A stretch of 64,000 nt of DNA from Methylomicrobium agile (GCF_000733855.1 NZ_JPOJ01000001.1:2356001-2420000), one strand, 5' to 3'; positions 36,737 through 45,660 are shown, counted from the stretch's first letter. Numbers and translations: made by a program. Notes: generated from the letters alone by a model not told the origin.

Positions 36737-37483
36737 ATGTCGTTTCTGTTTACCGTCAGTCCTGATTTTACGCCCGACCACTTGTCCGGCTGGTATATTT
36801 TCAACACGTGGCTGCAAAAGCAAACCGGCGTCGCGATCCATCTGGAGATGTACAACGGTTTCAACGCCCAACGCGAGGCGATCAGCCAGGACAAGGTCAA
36901 CCTGATTTATGCGAATCCTTACGACGCGGCAATGCTGGTCAGAGAGAAAGGTTTTCTGCCGCTGGCCAAGCCGGTAGGCGAATCCGACGAGGCGATCATT
37001 GCGGTTTCCGCGAGCAATCCGGTCAGTGACGCGGCGGAGTTGACGCCGGGTATCCGGCTGGCGTTTACCGACGATCCGGATGTCAAGATGATGGGAATGA
37101 TCATGCTCGAACCGGGCGATCTGGATGTGGGCAATATGCAAAGCATGCCGTGCGACGCCTATGTCCAGGTCGCCAAGCATTTGCTACGGGGCGAGGCCGA
37201 TGTCGGGATCTTCCTGGCCGAGGCTTACGACGGCCTCTCCGAGATGATCAAGAAACAGTTGAAAATCCTGGTGCGCAGCCAGATCAGCGTGATCCATCAC
37301 TCGTTGATGATCGGCCCCGGGCTTTTGGACAAGCGCGAACAGTTTCAGCAATGCCTGCTCGGCATGACCGGAGACGAAAAAGGGCGGGGCGTGCTGGAAA
37401 GCCTCGGTTTCAGGGCCTGGGAAAAGGTCGATGACGAAGAAATGGAGTTCATGATCGACCTGATGGATACGCTCACCCTCTGA
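36737..37483 (+). CDS. PhnD-like phosphate/phosphonate-binding fold protein, apparently cytoplasmic
   Basis: This 248-residue protein resembles ABC-type phosphonate/phosphite periplasmic-binding proteins (PF12974): WLQKQTGVAIHLEMYNGFNAQ, LIYANPYDAAMLVREKGFLPLAKP and a second-lobe VGIFLAEAYDGLSE. Unlike those, it has no signal peptide or lipobox, and no permease or ATPase gene is near. It follows the PAS gene by 12 bases. I infer an intracellular ligand sensor or protein-interaction module linked to the PAS protein. Ligand unknown. Confidence 0.72.
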   Translation: MSFLFTVSPDFTPDHLSGWYIFNTWLQKQTGVAIHLEMYNGFNAQREAISQDKVNLIYANPYDAAMLVREKGFLPLAKPVGESDEAIIAVSASNPVSDAAELTPGIRLAFTDDPDVKMMGMIMLEPGDLDVGNMQSMPCDAYVQVAKHLLRGEADVGIFLAEAYDGLSEMIKKQLKILVRSQISVIHHSLMIGPGLLDKREQFQQCLLGMTGDEKGRGVLESLGFRAWEKVDDEEMEFMIDLMDTLTL

Positions 37484-37544
37484 GCGCTTGAGAGGTTCTC
37501 CGGAGGATTTTTCCCGAGGACCGGCAGCCTTCCGGCCGGGAGGC

Positions 37545-38060
37545 TCAATGCGCACCGGCAGCCGGCCGGCGGATGCCGGTGAAATGTTTGCGCCAGTAGG
37601 GATTGTTCAGGCTCGAAACCAGCACCTTTCCGGTTCGGCGGCTGGCGGCGTGCACGAACCGGTCGCCGCTGACGAACAGGCCGACGTGCGAAAACGCGCC
37701 GCCGTCGGTGTTGAAGAAGACCAGGTCGCCCGAGCGCAAGTCATCGGCGCGGGGCAGGGCTCCGGCCATCTCTCCGGCCGTGCGCGGCAACAGGATGCCG
37801 TGCCGCTGATAGACATGGCGCACGAAGCCGCTGCAATCGAAGCCCTCACCCGGTGATGCCGCACCGTAGCGGTAGGGCGCTCCGACCAGGCTCAGCGCAT
37901 AGCGGGTAACCGGCGGAAGATGCGCCTGCGCAGCCGGTGAGGGCATCGGGGCGGGGGGCATCTTCGGCGCGCTCGAGCAGGCGGCCAGCAAGGCGAAAAC
38001 TGCCGCGAGCGCCGGCTGGGGAGGGAGGGCGATTGGAAGGAAGTCAGTCTGATGTTTCAC
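37545..38060 (-). CDS. NlpC/P60 lipoprotein, putative peptidoglycan endopeptidase
   Basis: The 171-residue protein has a hydrophobic N-terminus ending in the lipobox LLAAC, a Pro-rich linker and an NlpC/P60 domain with nucleophile in GEGFDCSGFVRHVYQ (near residue 76), LRSGDLVFFNTDGGAFSHVG with the His, and a third polar residue in FVHAAS. It is like Spr/MepS, which cut cross-links in peptidoglycan. Probably outer-membrane anchored. Confidence 0.88.
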   Translation of the reverse strand: MKHQTDFLPIALPPQPALAAVFALLAACSSAPKMPPAPMPSPAAQAHLPPVTRYALSLVGAPYRYGAASPGEGFDCSGFVRHVYQRHGILLPRTAGEMAGALPRADDLRSGDLVFFNTDGGAFSHVGLFVSGDRFVHAASRRTGKVLVSSLNNPYWRKHFTGIRRPAAGAH

Positions 38061-38146
38061 CGTACCCGCTCGTATTTTTATGCACTTTAAAAATAGACCC
38101 GTTGATTAAAATGACGCATAAATACTCCCAAAGGTACGTGGCGTGA

Positions 38147-38755
38147 TTAAATCGTTCGATCCCGCTGCGGCGGTTCGGGCGAAACGGACTTTTCCAAACG
38201 GCGGCGAAAGTCTTCCAGTTGCTGCAGCAAGCCGTCGCTGAAGCCTTCCAGCTGCTCTTCAAGTTCCGGAAGATGCTGTTGCAGGTTCCTGTTGATCGCC
38301 TCGCCGATTCCCTGCAGGCTTTTGAAAATCTCTCCGAACGGCAGATGAAGAAAGTTGTTCATCGTCTGCAGGTACTCGACTTTCCATTGATCGTCTTCTT
38401 CGGCCAGTACGGTATCGAAAGCGACCGTCCTGTGATCGGGTGGTTTCAGCGTCAGGACGGTCGCCACCCTGGCGTTGTCACCGTCGACCTTGACGGCCCC
38501 GGTTCGAACGGATGCCTGTTCCAGTTCGGGTTGCTGGGTGACCAGGTATTGAGAAACCTGAGTCGTGTAAGTTCTGGCGATTTCGGGATTGCCTTGCGCC
38601 ATCGCTTCCCAGAACGCCTGGGCTACTTTTTCCGGCGGTGGGCCGCTCTGGCAGCCGTTCAATAGGAACAACAAACCGAACAAGCCCGCGAAGCGGGCCG
38701 GATTTTCTTTTAGAGGATAAAGAAAGATCCGCGGCGATAGGGTTGTCGTAATCAT
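38147..38755 (-). CDS. Putative lipoprotein with DUF4878-like domain
   Basis: From ATG 38755 the 202-residue product has a basic start, hydrophobic FAGLFGLLFLLNGC with lipobox Cys, and an NTF2-like region (PEKVAQAFWEAMAQGNPEIARTYT, then TVAFDTVLAEEDDQWKVEY) that resembles DUF4878/Lumazine-binding-like lipoproteins. The C-terminal third is a charged coiled-coil-like helix (LEEQLEGFSDGLLQQLEDF). Function unknown. Confidence 0.65.
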   Translation of the reverse strand: MITTTLSPRIFLYPLKENPARFAGLFGLLFLLNGCQSGPPPEKVAQAFWEAMAQGNPEIARTYTTQVSQYLVTQQPELEQASVRTGAVKVDGDNARVATVLTLKPPDHRTVAFDTVLAEEDDQWKVEYLQTMNNFLHLPFGEIFKSLQGIGEAINRNLQQHLPELEEQLEGFSDGLLQQLEDFRRRLEKSVSPEPPQRDRTI

Positions 38756-38836
38756 TCGAAACCTCCAGGTAATAGCGGTAACCCCCGACAAGGTTTTATG
38801 CGCAAGAGGCGGAATCGAACGAAAAATGCCTCCAGG

Positions 38837-39307
38837 TCAGTAACGCACCTTGTCGCCTTTCTGCGTCCAGGCAGCGAACGGCCGCAACGCATCCGGCAGG
38901 TCGAGACGCAGCATCGCGATCCTTCGCTCGGCGGGCGGAACGGCCAACTCGTCATAGATGAAGCTGTCGTCGAACTCCGCGGCCGCCGCATCGTGTCGGT
39001 CGCAGGCGAAGTAAACCTTGTGCAGCCTGGACCAGTAAATTGCGCCGAGGCACATCGGGCAGGGCTCGCAGCTGGTATAAAGGATGCAGTCGGTCAGCTG
39101 AAAATCCTGCAGTTTCCGGCAGGCAAGCCGAATCGCCATGATTTCGGCGTGCGCGGTCGGATCGAGGCGGCGGGTGACCCGGTTGCCGCTACGCGCGATG
39201 ATCTCGCCCCGCTTCACGATCAGCGCGCCGTAAGGGCCTCCCTGTCCCGATTCGACATTCTCTACCGCCAGATCGATCGCCTGCTGTAAAAATTTTTGAT
39301 GCGTCAT
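38837..39307 (-). CDS. Guanine-deaminase-like nucleoside deaminase
   Basis: The 156-residue enzyme has the zinc motifs HAE (DPTAHAEIMAIRLA) and PCPMC (TSCEPCPMCLGAIYWSRL), plus DSFIYDE near the end, as in bacterial guanine deaminase GuaD of the cytidine-deaminase fold. The start overlaps the stop of metA by four bases, so it is translated with metA. The link between guanine or nucleoside salvage and methionine synthesis is not obvious. Confidence 0.85.
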   Translation of the reverse strand: MTHQKFLQQAIDLAVENVESGQGGPYGALIVKRGEIIARSGNRVTRRLDPTAHAEIMAIRLACRKLQDFQLTDCILYTSCEPCPMCLGAIYWSRLHKVYFACDRHDAAAAEFDDSFIYDELAVPPAERRIAMLRLDLPDALRPFAAWTQKGDKVRY

Positions 39308-40368
39308 AGACCCAGCGGATTGTCCGGATCGATCCCGTCCATGAACGGCAGCCGGCGATCCTGATTGGTCAGCTGATATACCTTGCCGAGCCAGTTGTCG
39401 AATACCGCTCTGGCCGTATCGCGCCAGGTGTTGTCGATCGTGCCAAGCACCTGGTTTTCCGGAAACTCGTCAAGAGGAGAGCCCGCTTGCCGTGCGGCGA
39501 TCACATGCTCCCGATAGTCGGTGAAGACGCGCTGCGCTTCCGGAGTGAAATAATTGACCGGAAACGGCGGATAGCCGTCGGTTTCGGCGCGGTAGTAACG
39601 CAGGACCTCGCGCTTGTATTCCTTCAGCAGGCTGATATCGTCGTACTCGGGATGGCCCTGGAAGAACACGACCCGGAATCCGTCCGGGCTGACCGCCAGA
39701 TGCACGCCCGCATCCGGACTGACTGCGAGCACCTTAAGTCCCTTTGCCTCCATGTCCTTCCGAAAAATTTCATTGAAACGCGAATGCGGCACGTCGAAGC
39801 GGGTGTTGATCTCGGCGACCAAAGGATGCGAACGATTGACCAGTCGATGCGAGAAAACGCCCCAGCGCTTGTCCGGCAGCCGGGTGCGCTCGATGCCGTA
39901 ACAGAACTCGATCAAGGCATGCGTCGCCAGGCACGAACACAGCACCGAAGTGACGTTTTCCTTGGCCCAGGTAAACACCTCGGTCAACGGTTGCCAGAAG
40001 TTTTCCTCGGGCAGGTGCGGATGGGTCACGTTCGCGCCGCTGATGATCAGCGCGTCCAGGCCGTCCTCCTTGATTTTTTCGAACGGCTCGTAATAGCGGG
40101 CGATATGCGCCTGCGCCGCTTCGCCTCGCGGCAGGCCGTCGATCGTAAACGGATGGACGTGGAACTGCGCGATCTGGTTGCAGGCGCCGACCAGCCGGAA
40201 GAATTGCCGTTCGGTAGCCTCCAGCGCGGCATCCGGCATGATGTTCAGCAGGCCGATGTGCATCTCGCGGATGTCCTGTCGGCTGGCGCGGTCGACTTCC
40301 AGGATTTCTTCGCCTTCCTCCCTGAGTCGGGCGAACGTCGGTAAATCGGTATGGGCGACTAAGGGCAT
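39304..40368 (-). CDS. metA: Homoserine O-acyltransferase MetA family
   Basis: The 354-residue protein aligns with E. coli MetA: SRASRQDIREMHIGLLNIMP at the N-terminus, LIISGANVTHPHLPEENFW, the catalytic Cys in SVLCSCLATHALIEFCYGI, PHSRFNEI and FQGHPEYD with catalytic His and Glu. It activates homoserine for methionine synthesis. Succinyl versus acetyl donor cannot be read safely from sequence in this family. It is followed by a P-loop ATPase gene 12 bases upstream in the same transcription unit. Confidence 0.92.
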   Translation of the reverse strand: MPLVAHTDLPTFARLREEGEEILEVDRASRQDIREMHIGLLNIMPDAALEATERQFFRLVGACNQIAQFHVHPFTIDGLPRGEAAQAHIARYYEPFEKIKEDGLDALIISGANVTHPHLPEENFWQPLTEVFTWAKENVTSVLCSCLATHALIEFCYGIERTRLPDKRWGVFSHRLVNRSHPLVAEINTRFDVPHSRFNEIFRKDMEAKGLKVLAVSPDAGVHLAVSPDGFRVVFFQGHPEYDDISLLKEYKREVLRYYRAETDGYPPFPVNYFTPEAQRVFTDYREHVIAARQAGSPLDEFPENQVLGTIDNTWRDTARAVFDNWLGKVYQLTNQDRRLPFMDGIDPDNPLGL

Positions 40369-40380
40369 CGTCCGAATCCC

Positions 40381-41226
40381 TCACTGCCGAGCCGCGATCG
40401 CGGCGGCGACGAGCCGGATAAAATCGTCTTCGTTCCGCACCTTGGCCGCATCGTGCGCATTGACCGTATAGCCGTACCGGTCGGCGATCGCCCGGTAGCG
40501 CGGGAGGCGGGACCGGTACAATTCCGGAAATACCCAGGTCACGAATTCGTCGGGAGGCATCGCCTCGGTCGACGGATAGTTTTTCAGCGCCATGAACTCG
40601 GCGAGTTTCTCGTCGAGAAAGGCTTCCCGGTAATAGAGCGGCTTCGGGTCGGTCTTGGAGCGCCGGATGATCGTCTGTTCGAGATCCTTGGGGATTTCGA
40701 TATAGACGATCAGCGTATGCTTGGCCAGCGTTTCGAGCACTTCGGGGCGGTCGAGCTCGCAAACGCTGCCGCCGGCGTCGTTGATGAAATGCTTGTAGCC
40801 GTAGATATCCTCGGCCTTGCGGATGAAGTCCGGCACATCGTTCATCGCGCAGATTTCGGCCTGATGATGCAGCTTCTGCCGGCGCTTGAATTCTTCGAGG
40901 GGAAGCCCGTGGAGTTGGGGATTGCCCAGTTTGCCGAGGAAACTCGATACCGGGGCGAGATTCTCGACGGTGATGTTGTTGCTGATCCGGATCGAGTCGG
41001 AGAGCAGCAGGTCGCGCAGGAAAGGCACATGCATCGCCTGGCGCTTGATGTTGTCCATGATCGGTTCTTCGAGATAACGGGTGCCGATCCGGTAATCGCC
41101 CGAATAATGAAACCATTTGGCTTTGGGCAGTTTGTTGGCGAGGGTGGTCTTACCGGCGCCGGACATCGCCAGCAAGGTAATCCGCTTCGTTTCCCAGTCC
41201 AGGAATTCCTGGGGGTCCATTTTCAT
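40381..41226 (-). CDS. P-loop ATPase of unknown function next to metA
   Basis: This 281-residue protein has a Walker A variant in LLAMSGAGKTTLANKL near residue 20, then YSGDYRIGTRYL and FINDAGGSVCELDRPEVLE. It looks like a kinase-type P-loop protein (adenylylsulfate/gluconate kinase-like fold), but substrate and family name are not recognised. It sits 12 bases before metA and 18 after a small acidic protein gene, all on the minus strand, so they are likely an operon. Confidence 0.7.
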   Translation of the reverse strand: MKMDPQEFLDWETKRITLLAMSGAGKTTLANKLPKAKWFHYSGDYRIGTRYLEEPIMDNIKRQAMHVPFLRDLLLSDSIRISNNITVENLAPVSSFLGKLGNPQLHGLPLEEFKRRQKLHHQAEICAMNDVPDFIRKAEDIYGYKHFINDAGGSVCELDRPEVLETLAKHTLIVYIEIPKDLEQTIIRRSKTDPKPLYYREAFLDEKLAEFMALKNYPSTEAMPPDEFVTWVFPELYRSRLPRYRAIADRYGYTVNAHDAAKVRNEDDFIRLVAAAIAARQ

Positions 41227-41244
41227 AAAGTTTTATTTCCCGCT

Positions 41245-41544
41245 TCAGTCCAAATAATCCTCGAAATCGATGTCATCGGGGTTGCGCCGATGTTCGTCCA
41301 GGTCGGTATAGCCCAGATCGTCGTCTTCGAGGTCGTCGAAAGGGGCGCTCCAGTCTTCCGGTTCTTCAATATAGTCGAAGGTCGAATTATACCAGCTCTC
41401 ATGGTCGTATTCGCCGATGTCGCCGTCGAGATACTGGACCTCGATCGAATCTTCGCCTTCCTCGATATTGATGACCTTGAAAGTCAGATTGTTTTCCAAA
41501 TCTTTGTACCAGTTTCCGACGATGGGATCTGCCACGGTTGCCAT
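41245..41544 (-). CDS. Small acidic protein (DUF6763-like)
   Basis: From ATG 41544 the 99-residue product starts ATVADPIVGNWYKDLENN and ends in a strongly acidic tail (DDLEDDDLGYTDLDEHRRNP, then DDIDFEDYLD). I think it belongs to the small DUF6763 group seen in gammaproteobacteria, but this is from memory of the start and acidity. Function is unknown. It is the first gene of the metA-side operon. Confidence 0.65.
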   Translation of the reverse strand: MATVADPIVGNWYKDLENNLTFKVINIEEGEDSIEVQYLDGDIGEYDHESWYNSTFDYIEEPEDWSAPFDDLEDDDLGYTDLDEHRRNPDDIDFEDYLD

Positions 41545-41783
41545 GCGAGTTACCTCCGATAAATTGAGTTTGTGCTGTATCTGAATGAAAAACGGCAGGA
41601 TTTCAATCGCGCTCCTGACCGACAGCGCAATCATCGTTCCGTTGATGACGATATGGATGCGTCCTGCCCGGCTTCAGTTCAACCGGGCCGACAGTTTTCG
41701 CCAGCTGTAGAGGAAGTGTTGCTTTCTTGCAAGGTGGGGCTGTGCTAGGATGCGCACACTTACGACTCTTCAGCGGGTTTCAC

Positions 41784-43256
41784 ATGCAGAAATTATTTAT
41801 CGGTGGGCAGAACGGCGTCAAGGTATTCTTGAATGCCGCGATGGGTAATCGCCACGGGCTGATTTCCGGCGCGACCGGAACCGGCAAGACCGTGACCCTA
41901 CAGGTTCTGGCCGAAGGGTTTTCAAGGATCGGCGTGCCGGTGTTTCTGGCCGACATCAAGGGCGACCTGTCCGGCATTGCGCTGCCCGGCCAGGCCGGCG
42001 AGCGGATCGGCGAACGCGTCAAACAGGTCGGCCTGGAAGATTTCCAGCCACGCGGCAATCCGGCGGTGTTCTGGGACGTGTTCGGCAAGACCGGCCATCC
42101 GGTCCGTACGACCATCGCCGAGATCGGCCCGCTGTTGCTCGGCAATCTGCTGGAACTGAACGACACGCAAAGCGGCGTCTTGTACAGCGCCTTCAAAATC
42201 GCCGACGACAACGGGATGCTGCTGCTCGATCTGAAAGACTTGCGCGCGCTTTTGATCTGGATGGGCGAGCATGCGAAGGCATTGCAGGCCGAATACGGCA
42301 TGATCGCTTCCGCGAGCCTGGGGACGATTCAGCGGCAGCTCCTGGTGCTGGAACAGCAGGGCGCCGAGCATTTCTTCGGTGAGCCGGCGCTGGATCTCGA
42401 AGACATCATGAAAACCGACTTTTCCGGCAACGGTGTGATCAGCCTGCTCGATGCCACCGAACTGACCAGCAAGTCGCCGCGCCTGTACGCGACCTTTCTA
42501 CTCTGGCTGTTGGGCGAACTGTACGAGAATCTGCCCGAAGCCGGCGATGCCGACCGGCCGAAGCTGGCGCTGTTCTTCGACGAGGCGCACCTGATGTTCG
42601 ATCAGGCGCCGAAAGCGCTGGTCGACAAGATCGAGCAGATCGTCCGGCTGATCCGTTCGAAAGGTGTGGGGATTTATTTTATCAGCCAGAATCCGCTCGA
42701 TATCCCGGAGGAAATTCTCGGCCAGCTGGGACTCAAAATCCAGCATGCGCTCAGGGCGTTTACGCCGAAAGACCAGGCGGCCCTCAAAAGCGTCGCGGGC
42801 ACTTTCCGCACCAATCCCTCCCTCGATACCCAAACCGCGATACTGGAACTGAAAAAAGGCGAGGCGCTGGTGTCGGTGCTCGATACGGACGGCGCTCCGA
42901 CGCCGGTCGAACGGGTATTGATCCGTCCTCCCGAATCGCAGATCGGGCCTGTGGCCGAGGAACAACGCCAGGAAATGCTGAACCGCTCGCCCTTCAAGGG
43001 GCGCTATGAACAGGCCGTCGACCGCGAGTCCGCTTACGAAATGCTCAAACAGAAAGCGCAAGTGGCCAGCGCGGAAGATTTGCGGGACATTTCCGACCGG
43101 ATCGGCGGCAAACGTTCCGCTCCCGCGCGTCAGCCGCGCAGTCGCGAAACTGCGACCGAAGCACTGCTCAAAAGCGCCGCGAGAAGCATCGGCAGCCAGG
43201 TCGGACGACAGATCGTGCGCGGCGTGTTGGGCTCTTTGCTGGGCGGGCGGCGCTGA
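41784..43256 (+). CDS. HerA-like helicase/ATPase (DUF853)
   Basis: This 490-residue protein starts at ATG 41784, matching relatives (MQKLFIGGQNGVKVFL); upstream codons in frame are not conserved in type. It has Walker A GATGTGKTVTLQVLAE near residue 30, DIKGDLSGIA, Walker B LALFFDEAHLMF and a terminal ARSIGSQVGRQIVRGVLGSLLG. This is the DUF853/HerA-like group of FtsK-HerA ATPases (YjgR in E. coli). Role is not established; DNA processing is assumed. It is monocistronic and followed by a dispersed repeat. Confidence 0.88.
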   Translation: MQKLFIGGQNGVKVFLNAAMGNRHGLISGATGTGKTVTLQVLAEGFSRIGVPVFLADIKGDLSGIALPGQAGERIGERVKQVGLEDFQPRGNPAVFWDVFGKTGHPVRTTIAEIGPLLLGNLLELNDTQSGVLYSAFKIADDNGMLLLDLKDLRALLIWMGEHAKALQAEYGMIASASLGTIQRQLLVLEQQGAEHFFGEPALDLEDIMKTDFSGNGVISLLDATELTSKSPRLYATFLLWLLGELYENLPEAGDADRPKLALFFDEAHLMFDQAPKALVDKIEQIVRLIRSKGVGIYFISQNPLDIPEEILGQLGLKIQHALRAFTPKDQAALKSVAGTFRTNPSLDTQTAILELKKGEALVSVLDTDGAPTPVERVLIRPPESQIGPVAEEQRQEMLNRSPFKGRYEQAVDRESAYEMLKQKAQVASAEDLRDISDRIGGKRSAPARQPRSRETATEALLKSAARSIGSQVGRQIVRGVLGSLLGGRR

Positions 43257-43267
43257 CTCAAGCCGAA

Positions 43268-43340
43268 GTAGGGTACGCTGCGCGTACCATTATTGATGGT
43301 CGTTTCAATATTGAAAAAAGGTACGCGCAGCGTACCCTAC
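43268..43340. repeat. Dispersed palindromic repeat, copy 3
   Basis: Arms GTAGGGTACGCTGCGCGTAC and the reverse complement surround about 30 bases. This copy differs by T to C in the arm (GCGC for GTGC) and has a longer centre than the others. It fills most of the gap between the HerA-like gene and pip. Confidence 0.9.
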
Positions 43341-43367
43341 GCAAAAAGGCATTCGCTCAGTTACTGC

Positions 43368-44336
43368 ATGAAAACACTGTATTCAGAGATCAATCCCAAC
43401 CGTACTTTTTATCTTGAAACCGGCAGTGCGCATTCGGTTTACGTCGAGGAAAGCGGCAATCCGAGCGGTATTCCGGTGATTTTCCTGCACGGCGGTCCGT
43501 GCTCCGGCACCAGGCCGGACCATCGGCGCTTCTTCGATCCCGAGCGTTACCGGATCATCCTGTTCGACCAGCGCGGCTGTGGCCAGTCCAAGCCGTTCGG
43601 TGAAATCGGCAACAACACCACGCAGGATCTGATCGATGACATGGAGCGGATTCGCGCCTATTTGCGCATCGACCGATGGCTGTTGTTCGGCGGTTCGTGG
43701 GGCGCCGCGCTGGCGCTGCTGTATGCCCAGCAGCATCCGGAGCGCGTGCTCGGAATGATCCTGCGCGGCGTCTTTCTGGCCCGGCAGACGGATATGGACT
43801 GGTTTCTGAAAAACGGCGCGGGGAAAATCTATCCCGAACAATGGCAGCGCCTCTATGAAAGCGTTCCTTCGCGCGACCGCATCAATCTGCTGCAGGGGCT
43901 CTGCCATGCGATTACGGGCGAGGATGAAGTTGCCCGGCGCCGGGTCGCGCGCGAGTGGTCGGCCTGGAGCGCGCAGGTGGCGCTCGGCAATGCGTTTCAG
44001 GCGGATGAAAGCGGCCATGTGACCGAACAGATGGTGCTGCAGGCGGCGATGGAACTGCATTATGCCGAGCACGGCTATTTCATCGAGGAAAACCGGATTT
44101 TGGACCATTGCGATCAACTGCGGGACATTCCGGCCGTGATCATTCACGGCCGCAACGATCTGGTCTGCCCGATCGAAGCCGCGTTCAGCCTGCACCGGGC
44201 ATTGCCGGAGGCGGAGATGACCGTACTGCCCAACGCCGGTCATATCGCCCAGAGCGACGAGATGATCGACGCCTTGCTGTCCGCTACCGACCGGTTCGCG
44301 GAGCGGCTCGCGGCCGGTGCGGCGGCCGGAACATGA
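43368..44336 (+). CDS. pip: Proline iminopeptidase
   Basis: From ATG 43368 the 322-residue alpha/beta hydrolase has the oxyanion motif FLHGGPCSGTRPDHRRFFDP, DQRGCGQS, the nucleophile in LFGGSWGAALAL (Ser near residue 107), the Asp in HGRNDLVCP and His in NAGHIAQ. This is family S33 prolyl aminopeptidase, releasing N-terminal proline from peptides. The longer frame starts inside the dispersed repeat and is not used. ubiX follows after 11 bases. Confidence 0.93.
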   Translation: MKTLYSEINPNRTFYLETGSAHSVYVEESGNPSGIPVIFLHGGPCSGTRPDHRRFFDPERYRIILFDQRGCGQSKPFGEIGNNTTQDLIDDMERIRAYLRIDRWLLFGGSWGAALALLYAQQHPERVLGMILRGVFLARQTDMDWFLKNGAGKIYPEQWQRLYESVPSRDRINLLQGLCHAITGEDEVARRRVAREWSAWSAQVALGNAFQADESGHVTEQMVLQAAMELHYAEHGYFIEENRILDHCDQLRDIPAVIIHGRNDLVCPIEAAFSLHRALPEAEMTVLPNAGHIAQSDEMIDALLSATDRFAERLAAGAAAGT

Positions 44337-44347
44337 AGGAGGCTCGG

Positions 44348-44920
44348 ATGCCGAAAAAACGCTTGATCATCGCGATGACCGGCGCGACCGGCGCGGTTTA
44401 CGGGGTCAGGATGCTGGAGCACCTCAAGCCGCAGCCGGAATGGGAAACGCATCTGGTCGTCTCGGATGCGGGGGTCGTGAACCTGAAGCACGAGATGGGC
44501 ATGAAGCGCGCCGATTTGAGCCGGCTGGCCGATGTGACGCACGGAATCGGCGACATTGCCGCGACCATTGCCAGCGGCGGCTTCAAGACCGAGGGAATGA
44601 TCATCGCGCCGTGCTCGATGAAGACGCTGGCGGCGGTCGCGCACGGCTTCGGCGACAACCTGATCTCGCGTTCGGCCGACGTGGTGCTGAAAGAGCGGCG
44701 GCGCCTGGTAATCATGCCCCGCGAAACGCCGCTGAACCTGATGCATATTCGAAACATGGCGACGGTCACCGAAATGGGCGGCATCATCTTTCCGCCGATG
44801 CCTGCGTTTTACAGCAAATCGGAGTCGTTGGCGGAAATGGTAAATGAGACGGTTGGGCGGGTGCTTGATCTGTTTGGGGTGAATGTCGATGGCCTGTACA
44901 CACCCTGGGATGGGCTGTAG
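44348..44920 (+). CDS. ubiX: Flavin prenyltransferase UbiX
   Basis: This 190-residue enzyme starts at ATG 44348 after AAGGAGG. It has IIAMTGATGAVYGVRMLEHL, IIAPCSMKTLAAVAHGFGDN and RRLVIMPRETPLNLMHIRNM, the UbiX signatures. It prenylates FMN to make the cofactor of UbiD decarboxylase in ubiquinone synthesis. The C-terminal end (VNETVGRVLDLFGVNVDGLY) is repeated in diverged form at 46487-46580, beyond the cassette island. It probably forms an operon with pip. Confidence 0.93.
   Translation: MPKKRLIIAMTGATGAVYGVRMLEHLKPQPEWETHLVVSDAGVVNLKHEMGMKRADLSRLADVTHGIGDIAATIASGGFKTEGMIIAPCSMKTLAAVAHGFGDNLISRSADVVLKERRRLVIMPRETPLNLMHIRNMATVTEMGGIIFPPMPAFYSKSESLAEMVNETVGRVLDLFGVNVDGLYTPWDGL
44822..44918 (+). 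repeat. ubiX 3' end, direct repeat copy A
   Basis: The last 97 bases of ubiX. A diverged copy (about three bases in four the same, with small deletions) lies at 46487-46580 in the same direction, so the cassette island is bracketed by direct repeats. Confidence 0.75.
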
Positions 44921-45149
44921 ATACGCGGTGCGTTTACTAAATCCCGCGTTTTTTAAGTCTTGGCGCCAGAATTTGGGCTGGCCACTTATAGGCGACTGAC
45001 CAGAAACAGTTTTTGATCGATCTTGCATGATTTTTAGAATATGCTAAATTTCTGCACATGAATGATTTAACTAGAATTTTAGTTTTAGAGAACTTTTTAG
45101 GCAACCCTTTGACGCAATGTTTTGCGTCATTTAGGATGGCTAATTGTAG
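44921..45149. other. AT-rich left flank of the cassette island
   Basis: Visibly lower in GC than the flanks. Contains a perfect hairpin GACGCAA-TGTT-TTGCGTC (45111-45128) and ends at a GTTAGCG integron core site. No integrase gene fits here. The nature of this flank (old attI, cassette remnant or other) is open. Confidence 0.5.
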
Positions 45150-45649
45150 TTAGCGCTCATATGAATGATTCCGTGACCCCAAAGCCGAAACGAGCCGACG
45201 GCCAGATCACTGGCTTAGCTGGCGAACTGTTTGTAGCTGCCGAGTTGTTGAAGCGGGGGATTCAGACATCCATCACTTTCGGCAATGCCAAAGCAATTGA
45301 TTTGCTTGCGCACAACCCGGACACGGGTCGCAACTTTACAATTCAGGTCAAGGCAATCCGCAAGAAGAACGTCTTTCCCATTTCGCATAACAAGATTCAG
45401 CCTGCCCACGTTTACGTCTTTGTTGTCCTCAATCAGCCCGGCGAGGCGGTTCAGTACTTCATTGTGCCTGGCACTACACTTGCAAATGAGCCTGAGAGAT
45501 TCACGCACTGGTTTCTAGATCCAAAGTTCCCAGGGTTTAATTGGCGCATCTTGCAAGAACAAGGCTTTGAGAACGCTTGGCATCTCTTTGCTGAGCGCTA
45601 ACAATTCATTCAAGCCGACGCCGCTACGCGGCGCGGCTTAATGTAGGCG
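45150..45649 (+). mobile_element. Integron gene cassette 1
   Basis: The cassette runs from TTAGCGC just after G 45149 to the G of the next GTTAGGC core. Its own attC left core GCGCTAAC is the exact complement of its start GTTAGCGC, as expected for a cassette that once circularised. It holds one gene. Confidence 0.85.
45161..45601 (+). CDS. Cassette-encoded protein, possible PD-(D/E)XK-type nuclease fold
   Basis: The ATG at 45161 is 11 bases inside the cassette; an earlier TTG at 45122 lies outside the cassette and is rejected. The 146-residue product has GLAGELFVAAELLKRG near residue 20, AIDLLAHN with an Asp, and FTIQVKAIRKKN with a QxK. That order (Glu-helix, Asp, QxK) recalls restriction-endonuclease-like folds, but activity is not shown. 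The stop TAA lies in the attC core, typical of cassettes. Base composition is AT-richer than the chromosome around it, a sign of transfer. Confidence 0.75.
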   Translation: MNDSVTPKPKRADGQITGLAGELFVAAELLKRGIQTSITFGNAKAIDLLAHNPDTGRNFTIQVKAIRKKNVFPISHNKIQPAHVYVFVVLNQPGEAVQYFIVPGTTLANEPERFTHWFLDPKFPGFNWRILQEQGFENAWHLFAER

Positions 45650-45655
45650 TTAGGC
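45595..45655 (+). other. attC recombination site of cassette 1
   Basis: Left core GCGCTAAC (45595-45602), inner arms AAGCCG-a-CGCCGC (45612-45624) and GCGGCG-CGGCTT (45628-45639) with a single extrahelical A, right core GTTAGGC (45649-45655). Sixty-one bases in the 59-base-element form. Confidence 0.92.
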
Positions 45656-45660
45656 ACCAG

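Noticed and set aside
45122-45160. TTG start adding 13 residues to the cassette 1 protein
   Set aside because: It lies outside the cassette border at 45150, so it could not travel with the gene.
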